From positions 1 to 12,958 of the forward strand of contig JALVDQ010000137.1 in NCBI GenBank assembly GCA_027008885.1: a DNA stretch of 12,958 nucleotides, given 5' to 3'. Below are positions 1 to 7,205 of the stretch, one piece after another. The first letter of the stretch is position 1. Every line of letters starts with the position of its first letter. Both the position numbers and the translations under genes were made by a program. Origin of the DNA: Thiotrichaceae bacterium. GTDB lineage: Bacteria; Pseudomonadota; Gammaproteobacteria; Thiotrichales; Thiotrichaceae. The notes below the pieces were generated by a model that was not told the origin of the DNA, ran no database searches, and worked only from the letters and a program-made list of their open reading frames with translations.

Positions 1-215
1 ATTTGATTTTTGAGTTTATGCTCAATCAGATACGCTTAAAACAGGGCTTTAGCAAGGAACTGTTTGAACAAAGAACCTTTCTTGATTTTGCCAGTATTCA
101 GCCCGAAATAGAGCGCTTGATTGAAATCGGATTAATCAAAAAAAACGCTCAATATTATCGAACGACGGATAAAGGCTGGGCTTTTATCAACAGTATTGTT
201 GAACAGTTTTTATAA
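1..215 (+). CDS. hemW: HemW-like radical SAM protein, C-terminal end (partial)
   Basis: This is the last 70 codons of a gene entering from the left edge; the reading frame starts at base 3 and stops with TAA at 213-215. The peptide matches the C-terminal helical/winged segment of HemW: an FEFMLNQIRL block, then a basic and acidic stretch ending in TTDKGWAFINSIVEQFL, parallel to the E. coli HemW tail (FEFFMN ... ITEHGKLFLNSLLELFL). HemW is a cytoplasmic radical-SAM protein once annotated as oxygen-independent coproporphyrinogen III oxidase and now regarded as a heme chaperone. The radical-SAM cysteines lie outside the window, so the call rests on the tail alone. It converges on maeA with 34 bp between the stop codons. 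No convincing intrinsic terminator is seen there, only a weak GGAT/ATCC pairing. Confidence 0.88.
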   Translation, partial: LIFEFMLNQIRLKQGFSKELFEQRTFLDFASIQPEIERLIEIGLIKKNAQYYRTTDKGWAFINSIVEQFL

Positions 216-249
216 ATAATGGATATTAATGAATCCCATGCCATTGTTT

Positions 250-2046
250 TCAGCCTGTCCGGGAAGCAGAAATATAGCGGTAAGGCAGATAATCAGCCTG
301 CCACATATTCTTTTTGATGTATTCTTCCAGTTCCAAATCCGATTTTATCCCCGCAAGCTCCTGGTTTGTGGAGATATTCTCTTTTATAGCAAATGCCAAA
401 ACCCGTTTTGTAATGTAAAAACTGACTTCCTGCAAAGCTGAAATTGGTGGATAAACCCTGCCTTTTTGTAAATCATGTTTTGCTGTGTAATCAGCCAGTG
501 CGTAGGAAGATTCGATGATCATTGAGTCTGTGATGGTTTTACATTCACCCAATACCGCGGCAAAACCCAGCCCCGGAAAAATAAAGGCGTTGTTTCCCTG
601 TCCTGTCACATGTGTTTTCCCTGCAAGCGTCACATCCGCAAAGGGGCTGCCCGAGGCGACAATTGCTTCACTTTTTTGGGCGTGACACCAGTTAAAAATA
701 TCTTCAGGAAGTGCTTCGACATTGCTGCTTGGATTGGATAATGGAAAGATAATTGGTCGTTTGCTGTTTTCTGCCATAGCTTCAACAAGCTCCCGGGTAA
801 ACAGACCGGATACGCCGGTCAGTCCCAGCATGATTGTAGGTTTTGCATACTTTACGACTTCAGCCAGTGAAGGGATTTGTGCTTCAATCTGCCAGTCCTG
901 GTAGCTTTCTTTAAACTGCATCACGGGTTTTTTATAGGCATCCGGGCTAATACCTTTTACCACCAGTCCAAATTCATCCATAATAAACATTTGTTGGCGC
1001 GCCTGTTTGCGGCTGAGTCCTTCATGCACCAGTCCATCCTGAATGACTTTGGCAACACCGACACCACCGGCACCCGCGCCGACGACGACAATGCGCTGAT
1101 CAACAAGCGCTTCGCCCTTGAGTTTGCAGGCACTAAGCAGCCCTGCCAGAATCACCGCTCCAGTTCCCTGAATATCATCGTTGAAACTGGGGATGCGTTT
1201 GCGGTAGCGTTCCAGTACCGCGAAGGATACATCCTTTGCAAAGTCCTCCCACTGGATTATGGCTTTGGGCCAGCGTTTTTCGACTGCATCAACGAATTTG
1301 TCAATAACATTGAAATAGGCAGCACCTGTCAGGCGTTTTTTCTGGATACCCAAATAAGCCGGGTCTTCAAGCAAATCCTGTCGGTCTGTGCCAACATCAA
1401 GATTGACTGCGAGTGTCTTAAACGGGCTTAAACCACCGCCTGCTGTATACAGTGAGAGTTTGCCGATACTGATTGCGAGACCGCCATGCCCCTGATCACC
1501 TATGCCCAGAATTGCCGAAGAATCGGTAGCAACAATCATGCGTACATCATTCCAGGGGTAGTTTTCAACAATGCTGTGAGCACGTTGAATATTCTCTTCG
1601 GTGAAAGTCAGACCTCGCGGGGAGCGGTATAAAGCACTGTATTGCTGCACTGCCTTGCCAACGGTTGGGGTATAGATAACAGGCATCATTTCTTCAATAT
1701 GTGCTGCAAGGAGCGCATAGAAAAGAACTTCATTTCTTTCCTGTACGGCGCGCAGAAACTGATATTTGTCGATATCGGATGCCTGCTCGGAAAACCCTCT
1801 GTAAAGGCGCTTAAGCTGTTCTTCAAGCGTAACTACACGGGGTGGCAGCATACCTTCAAAGCCGAGTTCAATGCGTTCTGCTTGTGAAAAGGCAGTGCCT
1901 TTGTTCAAGGCAGGCAAGCGCAAGAGCTGAACCCCCTTGCAATAGACCTCAAGGTATTTTTGCTTGTTCTGATCTGTTTTCTGGTCAAAGAAAGGGCTAA
2001 GAGGGATATGTTTAGTTGTTGTTGAAGCAGTTGTTGAAGTTGTCAT
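250..2046 (-). CDS. maeA: NAD-dependent malic enzyme (malate to pyruvate + CO2)
   Basis: This 598-residue protein is close in layout to E. coli MaeA (565 residues). It oxidatively decarboxylates L-malate to pyruvate with reduction of NAD. The malic N-domain holds MPVIYTPTVG with the catalytic Tyr at about 125, GIGDQGHGG near 181-189, and GKLSLY with Lys196. The metal-binding acids appear as WEDF (267-268) and FNDDIQGT (288-295). The Rossmann motif GAGAGGVG is at 323-330, and PLSNPSS and NNAFIFPGLG follow. The start chosen is ATG 2044-2046, giving an N-terminus unusually rich in Thr. A longer frame to 2160 would run deep into glcB and adds residues unlike the family. The first 35 bp overlap the 3' end of glcB, so translational coupling is likely; the ribosome-binding site is weak. 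The last codons (SRTG-stop) sit in a sequence identical to the end of the repeat upstream of glcB. Confidence 0.95.
   Translation of the reverse strand: MTTSTTASTTTKHIPLSPFFDQKTDQNKQKYLEVYCKGVQLLRLPALNKGTAFSQAERIELGFEGMLPPRVVTLEEQLKRLYRGFSEQASDIDKYQFLRAVQERNEVLFYALLAAHIEEMMPVIYTPTVGKAVQQYSALYRSPRGLTFTEENIQRAHSIVENYPWNDVRMIVATDSSAILGIGDQGHGGLAISIGKLSLYTAGGGLSPFKTLAVNLDVGTDRQDLLEDPAYLGIQKKRLTGAAYFNVIDKFVDAVEKRWPKAIIQWEDFAKDVSFAVLERYRKRIPSFNDDIQGTGAVILAGLLSACKLKGEALVDQRIVVVGAGAGGVGVAKVIQDGLVHEGLSRKQARQQMFIMDEFGLVVKGISPDAYKKPVMQFKESYQDWQIEAQIPSLAEVVKYAKPTIMLGLTGVSGLFTRELVEAMAENSKRPIIFPLSNPSSNVEALPEDIFNWCHAQKSEAIVASGSPFADVTLAGKTHVTGQGNNAFIFPGLGFAAVLGECKTITDSMIIESSYALADYTAKHDLQKGRVYPPISALQEVSFYITKRVLAFAIKENISTNQELAGIKSDLELEEYIKKNMWQADYLPYRYISASRTG
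252..265. repeat. Solo copy of the 4270-4399 element's terminal repeat, inside the maeA 3' end
   Basis: The 14 bases AGCCTGTCCGGGAA are identical to 4272-4285, the left end of the element upstream of glcB. On the minus strand they encode the final SRTG of malic enzyme, and the TGA stop begins at the last base of the match. There is no partner repeat on either side, so this could be a relic of an insertion or excision that replaced the original gene end. Confidence 0.5.
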
Positions 2047-4243
2047 TAGATTTTTCTTGAAGTTTTTTCCTGATCCGGTACTGGTGTAAAAGTGGTTCGG
2101 TATAACCGTTTGGCTGTTCGCGCCCCTGCAAAACCAGAGCCAGCCCCGCCTGAAAAGCAATGCCGTTATAATCTGGAGCCATTGGCGTATAGCAAGGGTC
2201 GTGCCGGTTTTGCTGATCTACCAGAAGTGCCATTTTTTTAAAGGATGCAATAATCTGTTCCTCGCTACAGATATTGTGATGCAACCAGTTTGCGAGAATT
2301 TGACTGGAAATCCTCAGGGTAGCGCGATCTTTCATCAGCGCGACATGATGTGTATCCGGTACCTTGGAGCAGCCAATACCCTGGTCAATCCAGCGTACCA
2401 CATAGCCCAGAATACTCTGCGCATTATTTTCGATGCAGCTTGCAATATGCGCAGCCCGCTTGAAATCGGTTTTATCGGTATTTTTTGCCAGTGGTATAGT
2501 CAAAATATCATCAAGACTGGCTCTTTTGCGTTTTGCCAGTTTCTTCTGAACTTGCCTGACATTGACTTTATGATAGTGAATGGCGTGTAAGGTCGCTGCC
2601 GTTGGAGATGGAACCCAGGCACAATTAGCACCCGCCAAAGGGTGCTGAATTTTTTGTTCGAGCATGTCCTTCATTAAATCAGGCATTGCCCACATGCCCT
2701 TGCCAATTTGAGCCTTGCCCTGTAAGCCACACGCCAGTCCAATATCGACATTTGAGTCTTCATAGGCTTGCATCCAGGGCTGCTTTTTTTGTTCTTCCTT
2801 GCCCACAAAAGCGCCTGCCTGCATGCTGCTATGAATTTCATCGCCGGTGCGATCAAGAAATCCGGTATTAATAAAAATCAGGCGTTCCTTTGCCTGCCTG
2901 ATGCATTCTTTAAGGTTGACTGTGGTACGACGCTCTTCGTCCATAATACCTAGTTTGAGCGTGTTTTCAGGCAGGTTTAAGGCGTTTTCAATGGCGGCAA
3001 ATAAATCAACCGTAAAGCGTACTTCAGCGGGGCCGTGCATCTTCGGTTTCACAATATACATGCTGTTGAAACTGGAGTTTTTATAAGGGCTATTACCCAG
3101 ATAATCATGCAAAAATATCGTTGCCGTCAAGATGCCATCCATGATTCCTTCAGGGATGGCTTCGCCCTTGTAAAGAATTGCGTCCATTGTCATCAGGTGT
3201 CCGACATTGCGTACCAACATCAGGCTTCTGCCTTTGAGTGAAAAAGGTTTGCCTTCCGGGGTAAGATATTCACGATCAGGATTTAAGCGACGGGATATGC
3301 TTCTGCCATGTTTCTCAAAGGTGTCTTCGAGATCACCTTTCATTAAACCCAGCCAGTTACGATAGACCTGAATTTTGTCTTCCGCATCAACACAGGCAAC
3401 TGAATCCTCACAGTCCTGAATGGTACTTATGGCAGCTTCAAGAATAATGTCCTTGAGTCCGCTCAAGGAAGTTCTGCCAATTGGACTACAGGGGTCTATC
3501 TGTATTTCAAAGTGAAGTTGATTGTTCCTGAACAACAGACAACTGATATCGCCTCTTTTGGCATAACCCACAAAAGAATCCGGATATTTTAATTCGGCAA
3601 TATGTCCATTATCCAGATAGACCTGTAACAATTTGAGTTTTTTGGAATTAATGACGCTATCAGTCAGGGTGTAGGCTGATACCATTGTATGGCTGCCTTC
3701 GGTGAGGGGCAGGGCAGAATCCAGAAATTCCATACCCAGTCTAATGACTTTTTTGCCTCTCTCAGGATTAAATTCAGAACCTTTTGCGGTAAGACCTTCA
3801 TCAGGGATAATATCGGTACCATAAAAAGCATCAAAAAGACTTCCCCAGCGGGCATTCGTCGCATTTAATGAAAAACGCGCATTATCTATTGGTACCACAA
3901 GCTGAGGACCTGCTATCAGATTGATTTCAGGATCAATATTTTCTGTAGTGATTTTAAAGTCTGCACCTTCTTCAAGCAGATAACCAATTTTTTTGAGAAA
4001 TTTCTTGTATGATGAGAGTGAAAAATCAGGGTTTTCGATGTGCCAGCGATCAAGTTGTTTTTGTAATTTGTCCCTGGTTGCCAGCAGCTCTTTATTGCGG
4101 GGTATAAAAGCCTCCAGGATTGACTGGAAGCTGTTCCAGAAGGATGTTTCCTCAATACCGCTATCGGGTAGTATTTCCTCTCGAACAAGTCTGTACAGAC
4201 CCGGATCAATTTCCAGATTATCGTGTGTTACCCTAGCTGTCAT
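2012..4243 (-). CDS. glcB: Malate synthase G
   Basis: This 743-residue protein is the G isoform of malate synthase (E. coli GlcB is 723), which condenses glyoxylate with acetyl-CoA to malate and CoA in the cytoplasm. Diagnostic blocks are in order: LVRNVGHLMTMDAILYKG (catalytic Arg345, equivalent to E. coli Arg338), GIMDEERRT (metal ligand Glu436), NTGFLDRTGDEIH (metal ligand Asp464), NCAWVPSPTAATLHA, and QGIGCSKVPD with Cys625. VALMKDRATLRISSQ carries the catalytic base Asp639, equivalent to Asp631. All key residues are kept, so it should be active. The start at ATG 4241-4243 has an AGGG ribosome-binding site about 10 nt upstream. After the normal end of the family (EPLLHQYRIRKK) there is an Asn-rich tail ending NNCFNNN, encoded by the stretch shared with maeA. 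No isocitrate lyase or glycolate oxidase gene is in view, so the glyoxylate source is unknown. Confidence 0.97.
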   Translation of the reverse strand: MTARVTHDNLEIDPGLYRLVREEILPDSGIEETSFWNSFQSILEAFIPRNKELLATRDKLQKQLDRWHIENPDFSLSSYKKFLKKIGYLLEEGADFKITTENIDPEINLIAGPQLVVPIDNARFSLNATNARWGSLFDAFYGTDIIPDEGLTAKGSEFNPERGKKVIRLGMEFLDSALPLTEGSHTMVSAYTLTDSVINSKKLKLLQVYLDNGHIAELKYPDSFVGYAKRGDISCLLFRNNQLHFEIQIDPCSPIGRTSLSGLKDIILEAAISTIQDCEDSVACVDAEDKIQVYRNWLGLMKGDLEDTFEKHGRSISRRLNPDREYLTPEGKPFSLKGRSLMLVRNVGHLMTMDAILYKGEAIPEGIMDGILTATIFLHDYLGNSPYKNSSFNSMYIVKPKMHGPAEVRFTVDLFAAIENALNLPENTLKLGIMDEERRTTVNLKECIRQAKERLIFINTGFLDRTGDEIHSSMQAGAFVGKEEQKKQPWMQAYEDSNVDIGLACGLQGKAQIGKGMWAMPDLMKDMLEQKIQHPLAGANCAWVPSPTAATLHAIHYHKVNVRQVQKKLAKRKRASLDDILTIPLAKNTDKTDFKRAAHIASCIENNAQSILGYVVRWIDQGIGCSKVPDTHHVALMKDRATLRISSQILANWLHHNICSEEQIIASFKKMALLVDQQNRHDPCYTPMAPDYNGIAFQAGLALVLQGREQPNGYTEPLLHQYRIRKKLQEKSNDNFNNCFNNN

Positions 4244-4269
4244 TATGTCATTGCCCTGTTATATTGTCA

Positions 4270-4399
4270 GGAGCCTGTCCGGGAATAGCCAAAAATATGA
4301 TTTTTAACAATTTAGCAAAATTAAGTTATTTGTTTTCAATGACTTAAAAAATTGAATTTTTTGGGAAATTGCTGATTTCTTAGTTCTCGGACAGGCTCC
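4270..4399. repeat. MITE-like 130-bp element with terminal inverted repeats
   Basis: The ends are GGAGCCTGTCCGGGAA (4270-4285) and, on the other strand, GGAGCCTGTCCGAGAA (4399-4384), matching at 15 of 16 positions. The 98-bp interior is very AT-rich, with no open frame of note. Both ends are flanked by CA (4268-4269 and 4400-4401), which could be a 2-bp target duplication but is too short to prove it. The layout is that of a non-autonomous insertion-sequence derivative; the parent family cannot be named from this window. It lies between the glcB start and any promoter further upstream, so it may be transcribed as a leader hairpin. The rest of the 319-bp gap (4244-4562) holds the inverted repeat at 4510-4538 and a possible promoter, and nothing else I can support. 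Confidence 0.75.
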
Positions 4400-4417
4400 C
4401 AGCTTAAGCGTAGGATA

Positions 4418-4445
4418 TTTATGTTAATCTGCAAGAATTATTCAA
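4418..4445 (-). promoter_or_regulatory. Possible sigma70-type promoter for glcB-maeA
   Basis: Read on the minus strand, TTGAAT (4445-4440) is followed after 16 bp by CATAAA (4423-4418). Both boxes are imperfect and the surroundings are AT-rich, so chance matches are expected. If used, transcription would start just before the repeat element and place it in the 5' leader of glcB. Confidence 0.25.
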
Positions 4446-4509
4446 TATTTTAATAATAAATTTTGAGAGAATTTATCTTTGAGGTGTTTTGTTTTGGGTG
4501 CTTAATCCT

Positions 4510-4538
4510 GCGTAACAACTGCTGGTTTATTGTTACGC
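4510..4538. promoter_or_regulatory. Perfect 9-bp inverted repeat after the glycosyltransferase
   Basis: GCGTAACAA (4510-4518) and TTGTTACGC (4530-4538) are exact complements across an 11-nt spacer. It lies 25 bp past the stop of the glycosyltransferase gene and about 270 bp upstream of glcB. In the minus direction it is not followed by a T run, so it is a poor intrinsic terminator. It could be a transcript-end hairpin or a binding site for a dimeric regulator of glcB. Confidence 0.45.
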
Positions 4539-4562
4539 CGTTTCTGATTTATCGTAGTAACA

Positions 4563-5663
4563 TCAGGCTTTGAGCAGTTTTTTATACTCAGCTTTATATT
4601 GATCAGCCATAACCTCCAATGAAAAATTTTCCTTGGTATACTGCTTTGCCCGCTTGCCCATTTTGACCCTTTCCTCTTCTGAATCGAGTAAAATTTCGAG
4701 TCCTTTAACAAGCTCAGCCTCATTTTCTCCTACAAAGCCTGTTTTGCCGTGCTGAACCACTTCATCATTGCCTGGTATTTTGGTCACTACCGCAGGGATC
4801 CCTGATGCCTGGGCTTCCAGCAGGGCAAGAGAAAGTCCTTCGTAAGCAGAGGTTTGAAAGAAAATATCAAGTTCAGGAACCCGTTTTAAAACTTCGTCCC
4901 TGTCCAGCATTCCGGTCACCTCAACCCCTGCTGATGCAAGATTATCAACATCCTGTTTTTCTCCCCCACCAATCCAGATAAAGTCAACATCATCTCTTTT
5001 TGCATTAATTTTTCTGGCAATATCAGCAAACACCCAGGGAGCTTTCTGCAATGAAATTCGTCCTGAAACCCCCACTTTGATTTTTTTATTTTTAACTGAA
5101 TAATCTTTCTCTTTAAGCTGGGAAATATCAATCCCATTACTGATGCGTATCAAACGCCTGGTGTTTCCAAATGTGATTTCTTTCAGGATTATTTCATATT
5201 CTTCCTTGCCACAGGCAACGATTGTGCCTCCCAGCCAGTATCCAACGTGTTCTAAATACTTGTATAGTTTTCTTTTAAAAGGCTGTTTGATTAAAGGATA
5301 GTGGATAGCATGTGAGGTATATAGCAACTGCTTGTTTCTTCCCAACAGAAAACCGGCAGCCCGCGCAAGAAATCCGCCTTTTGAAGAATGGGTATGGATA
5401 ATATCCGGATTCAGACGTTTAATGTTTTTTACTAAACCGATGAGTGCCTTGAAATCAGTTATAAAGTCTATTTCACGACTCATTTGCACATGAATCAATT
5501 TTACTCTGGGATCAAAAAGACTTCGCCAGTTCTCTGGAGTATGTTTGCGTATTGAGTGCAATACAGTTACTTGATAGCCATCAGCCACAAGGCGATTAGC
5601 CATATCGACGACCCAGATAAACACTCCATGTTCCATGGGTTCAATGACATGTACGATATGCAT
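4563..5663 (-). CDS. GT4-family glycosyltransferase (envelope or exopolysaccharide)
   Basis: This 366-residue protein has the GT-B fold pattern of glycosyltransferase family 4. The N-terminal acceptor half (about 1-175) opens with MHIVHVIEPMEHG and contains PDIIHTHSSKGGFLARAAG (86-104). The C-terminal half (about 195-345) has the nucleotide-sugar site: GRISLQKAPW (201-210), FIWIGGGE, and the retaining E-X7-E signature with Glu275 and Glu283 in YEGLSLALLEAQASGIPAV. It ends at the usual family length. It should transfer a sugar from a nucleotide donor to a growing glycan at the inner face of the cytoplasmic membrane; donor and acceptor cannot be told. No membrane segment is evident. The start is 10 bp after the stop of the acyltransferase gene upstream, so the two are almost certainly co-transcribed. 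The ribosome-binding site is weak (TAGAG), fitting coupled translation. Confidence 0.9.
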   Translation of the reverse strand: MHIVHVIEPMEHGVFIWVVDMANRLVADGYQVTVLHSIRKHTPENWRSLFDPRVKLIHVQMSREIDFITDFKALIGLVKNIKRLNPDIIHTHSSKGGFLARAAGFLLGRNKQLLYTSHAIHYPLIKQPFKRKLYKYLEHVGYWLGGTIVACGKEEYEIILKEITFGNTRRLIRISNGIDISQLKEKDYSVKNKKIKVGVSGRISLQKAPWVFADIARKINAKRDDVDFIWIGGGEKQDVDNLASAGVEVTGMLDRDEVLKRVPELDIFFQTSAYEGLSLALLEAQASGIPAVVTKIPGNDEVVQHGKTGFVGENEAELVKGLEILLDSEEERVKMGKRAKQYTKENFSLEVMADQYKAEYKKLLKA

Positions 5664-5673
5664 ATTTTTTACT

Positions 5674-7008
5674 CTAGTTATTATTCCAAATATTCTTTAC
5701 AACAGTTTTTACCCCACAATAATAATTCAATATTTTTAGTTGCAGTGCTTTGGCGCAGCGAAAAACAAATATCCTGAATGCCTGGGTAGACCAACGCAAA
5801 CGGTACATACTTTCATAGTCGGCAGCATACTGGGTTCTTTTGTAGGAATCTGGAGAATCCGTATACATAAAATCAAAAGTCCTGTTTTTTTCAACGGCTG
5901 CGCCAATTTCTTTGCAAACCAGCAAAAATAATGGTGAATAGCGGTTAGCAAATTTTGCATAAAAACCACTTTGATAATAATGAACTTGCCCTTTATCGCT
6001 AAAAATATAATACGATGCCAAAGGCTCACCATTTAATGTTAGTGTTTTAATTGATGTTTTATTAAGTGGTAACAGGCGCTCAATGACTTTCCTGTGAAAA
6101 GCCATAAAATTCTTTGAATCAAAGACACAGTGATCAACTTTTTTCCGCCAGCGGGAACAATGCATTTCTGCTAACTGCTCCAGGACTGGATCAATATCAT
6201 CCAGACTACTCATACTTTCTATGGATACCTCGCCATCACGTTCCAGAAGGCGGTTTTTCTTGGCATACGTTTTACGCCAGCGTCTTGACATTTTTTGCGT
6301 ATAGGCTTCAAAATCACTGATGTTGGAAATACTGAACCTGACGCCATACTCGGTTTTTTGACGGGTGATAGCTGCCTGTTCGGTATCAAAGCATTGCAGA
6401 ATAAGCGCATCTTTGAGTAAATATTCAAAGTCAGCAAAACTCCAGTCTTTTTTATGTGCCGTCAGATATTCTGAGACTGCTTTAACTACATCAGTCTCAA
6501 ATCCGGGGGCAACAACAAGATCCAGATATTGACTCACTATCCGGTCATCTCTCAACTCGCCCAAACCAATAAAACTCAGAGTCTTGCCCTGAATAATATA
6601 TTGTGGAAATGTTTTTTCTATTTGAAAGGGAGCAATACCAACCAGCTTGTCAAAATAATAAAAACAGATAATAAAAAGCTGCCGTTGCCCCTGGGTTCTG
6701 AAAATTTCCCACCAGCTAAACATCCATTCCCAACTGGAAAACAGGGTACTGCGCTGGCAACTCTCATAGAGTTCATTCCACTGCTCTCGCAATAACCGGA
6801 AATCATCAATCGAGCTAATTAATACCGGTTTTAGTTCTATGGCGGAATCTGACTCATGGCGCAATCTATTCTCGTGAAAAAGTTTATTGTTTTTACTGCT
6901 TTTATAATTTAATAAACTTGTTTTACGATTTTTTTGGGTATCTGATTCCAGCTTGCGAAGCAAAAATGAGTTTTCATCCACGTAACTATCCTTTAAAGCA
7001 GTACGCAT
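5674..7008 (-). CDS. GNAT-type acyltransferase, CelD/BcsL-like (Acetyltransf_6)
   Basis: This 444-residue protein resembles the CelD/FemAB-related acyltransferases found in polysaccharide clusters. The first 60 residues are polar and look disordered. A first GNAT-like half contains LLREQWNELY and FSSWEWMFSWWEIF, then LFIICFYYFDKLVGIAPFQI. The Acetyltransf_6-like core (about 240-380) has SRRWRKTYAKKNRLLERDGEV, a conserved MHCSRWRKK, GEPLASYYIFSDKG and HYYQSGFYAKFANRYSPL, then FDFMYTDSPDSYK. Members are thought to acylate sugars or precursors of surface polymers; the substrate here is unknown. The start chosen is ATG 7006-7008. An in-frame TTG at 7051-7053 would add 15 residues, and neither start has a good ribosome-binding site. 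It is followed after 10 bp by the glycosyltransferase gene. The 151 to 197 bp upstream is AT-rich and may hold its promoter, but no clear one stands out. Confidence 0.75.
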   Translation of the reverse strand: MRTALKDSYVDENSFLLRKLESDTQKNRKTSLLNYKSSKNNKLFHENRLRHESDSAIELKPVLISSIDDFRLLREQWNELYESCQRSTLFSSWEWMFSWWEIFRTQGQRQLFIICFYYFDKLVGIAPFQIEKTFPQYIIQGKTLSFIGLGELRDDRIVSQYLDLVVAPGFETDVVKAVSEYLTAHKKDWSFADFEYLLKDALILQCFDTEQAAITRQKTEYGVRFSISNISDFEAYTQKMSRRWRKTYAKKNRLLERDGEVSIESMSSLDDIDPVLEQLAEMHCSRWRKKVDHCVFDSKNFMAFHRKVIERLLPLNKTSIKTLTLNGEPLASYYIFSDKGQVHYYQSGFYAKFANRYSPLFLLVCKEIGAAVEKNRTFDFMYTDSPDSYKRTQYAADYESMYRLRWSTQAFRIFVFRCAKALQLKILNYYCGVKTVVKNIWNNN

Positions 7009-7205
7009 AACTGCAGATTTTTTTGTATTGTGCTGTTGTAAATTCAAAGTCAATGTCTTGAATATCTAAATTTTATGGATTATTTGTATTATTTTGTTGC
7101 ATTTATATTTGAAGACCTTGATAACCCGAACTTAATAACGACAGCTCAAGGCAAGGCGTAAATACGCAGAATTAAAAAATATAATAAGATTGTACACCAG
7201 TTAAA

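Noticed and set aside
877..1431. 184-codon open frame on the + strand
   Set aside because: It lies wholly opposite maeA, whose catalytic motifs are intact, and the peptide has no family pattern.
2047..2160. Longer maeA reading frame with 38 extra N-terminal residues
   Set aside because: It would overlap glcB by about 150 bp, and the added residues (Trp- and Arg-rich) do not resemble malic enzymes. ATG 2046 is preferred.
2201..2590. 129-codon open frame on the + strand
   Set aside because: It is opposite the conserved C-terminal half of glcB and is a shadow of it.
7009..7053. TTG start for the acyltransferase (15 residues longer)
   Set aside because: It is possible, but the start codon is rare and its ribosome-binding site is no better than that of the ATG at 7008.
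7156..7167. Short palindrome GCGTAAATACGC in the gap after the EAL-like gene
   Set aside because: A 4-5 bp stem with no T run is too small to call a terminator or operator.
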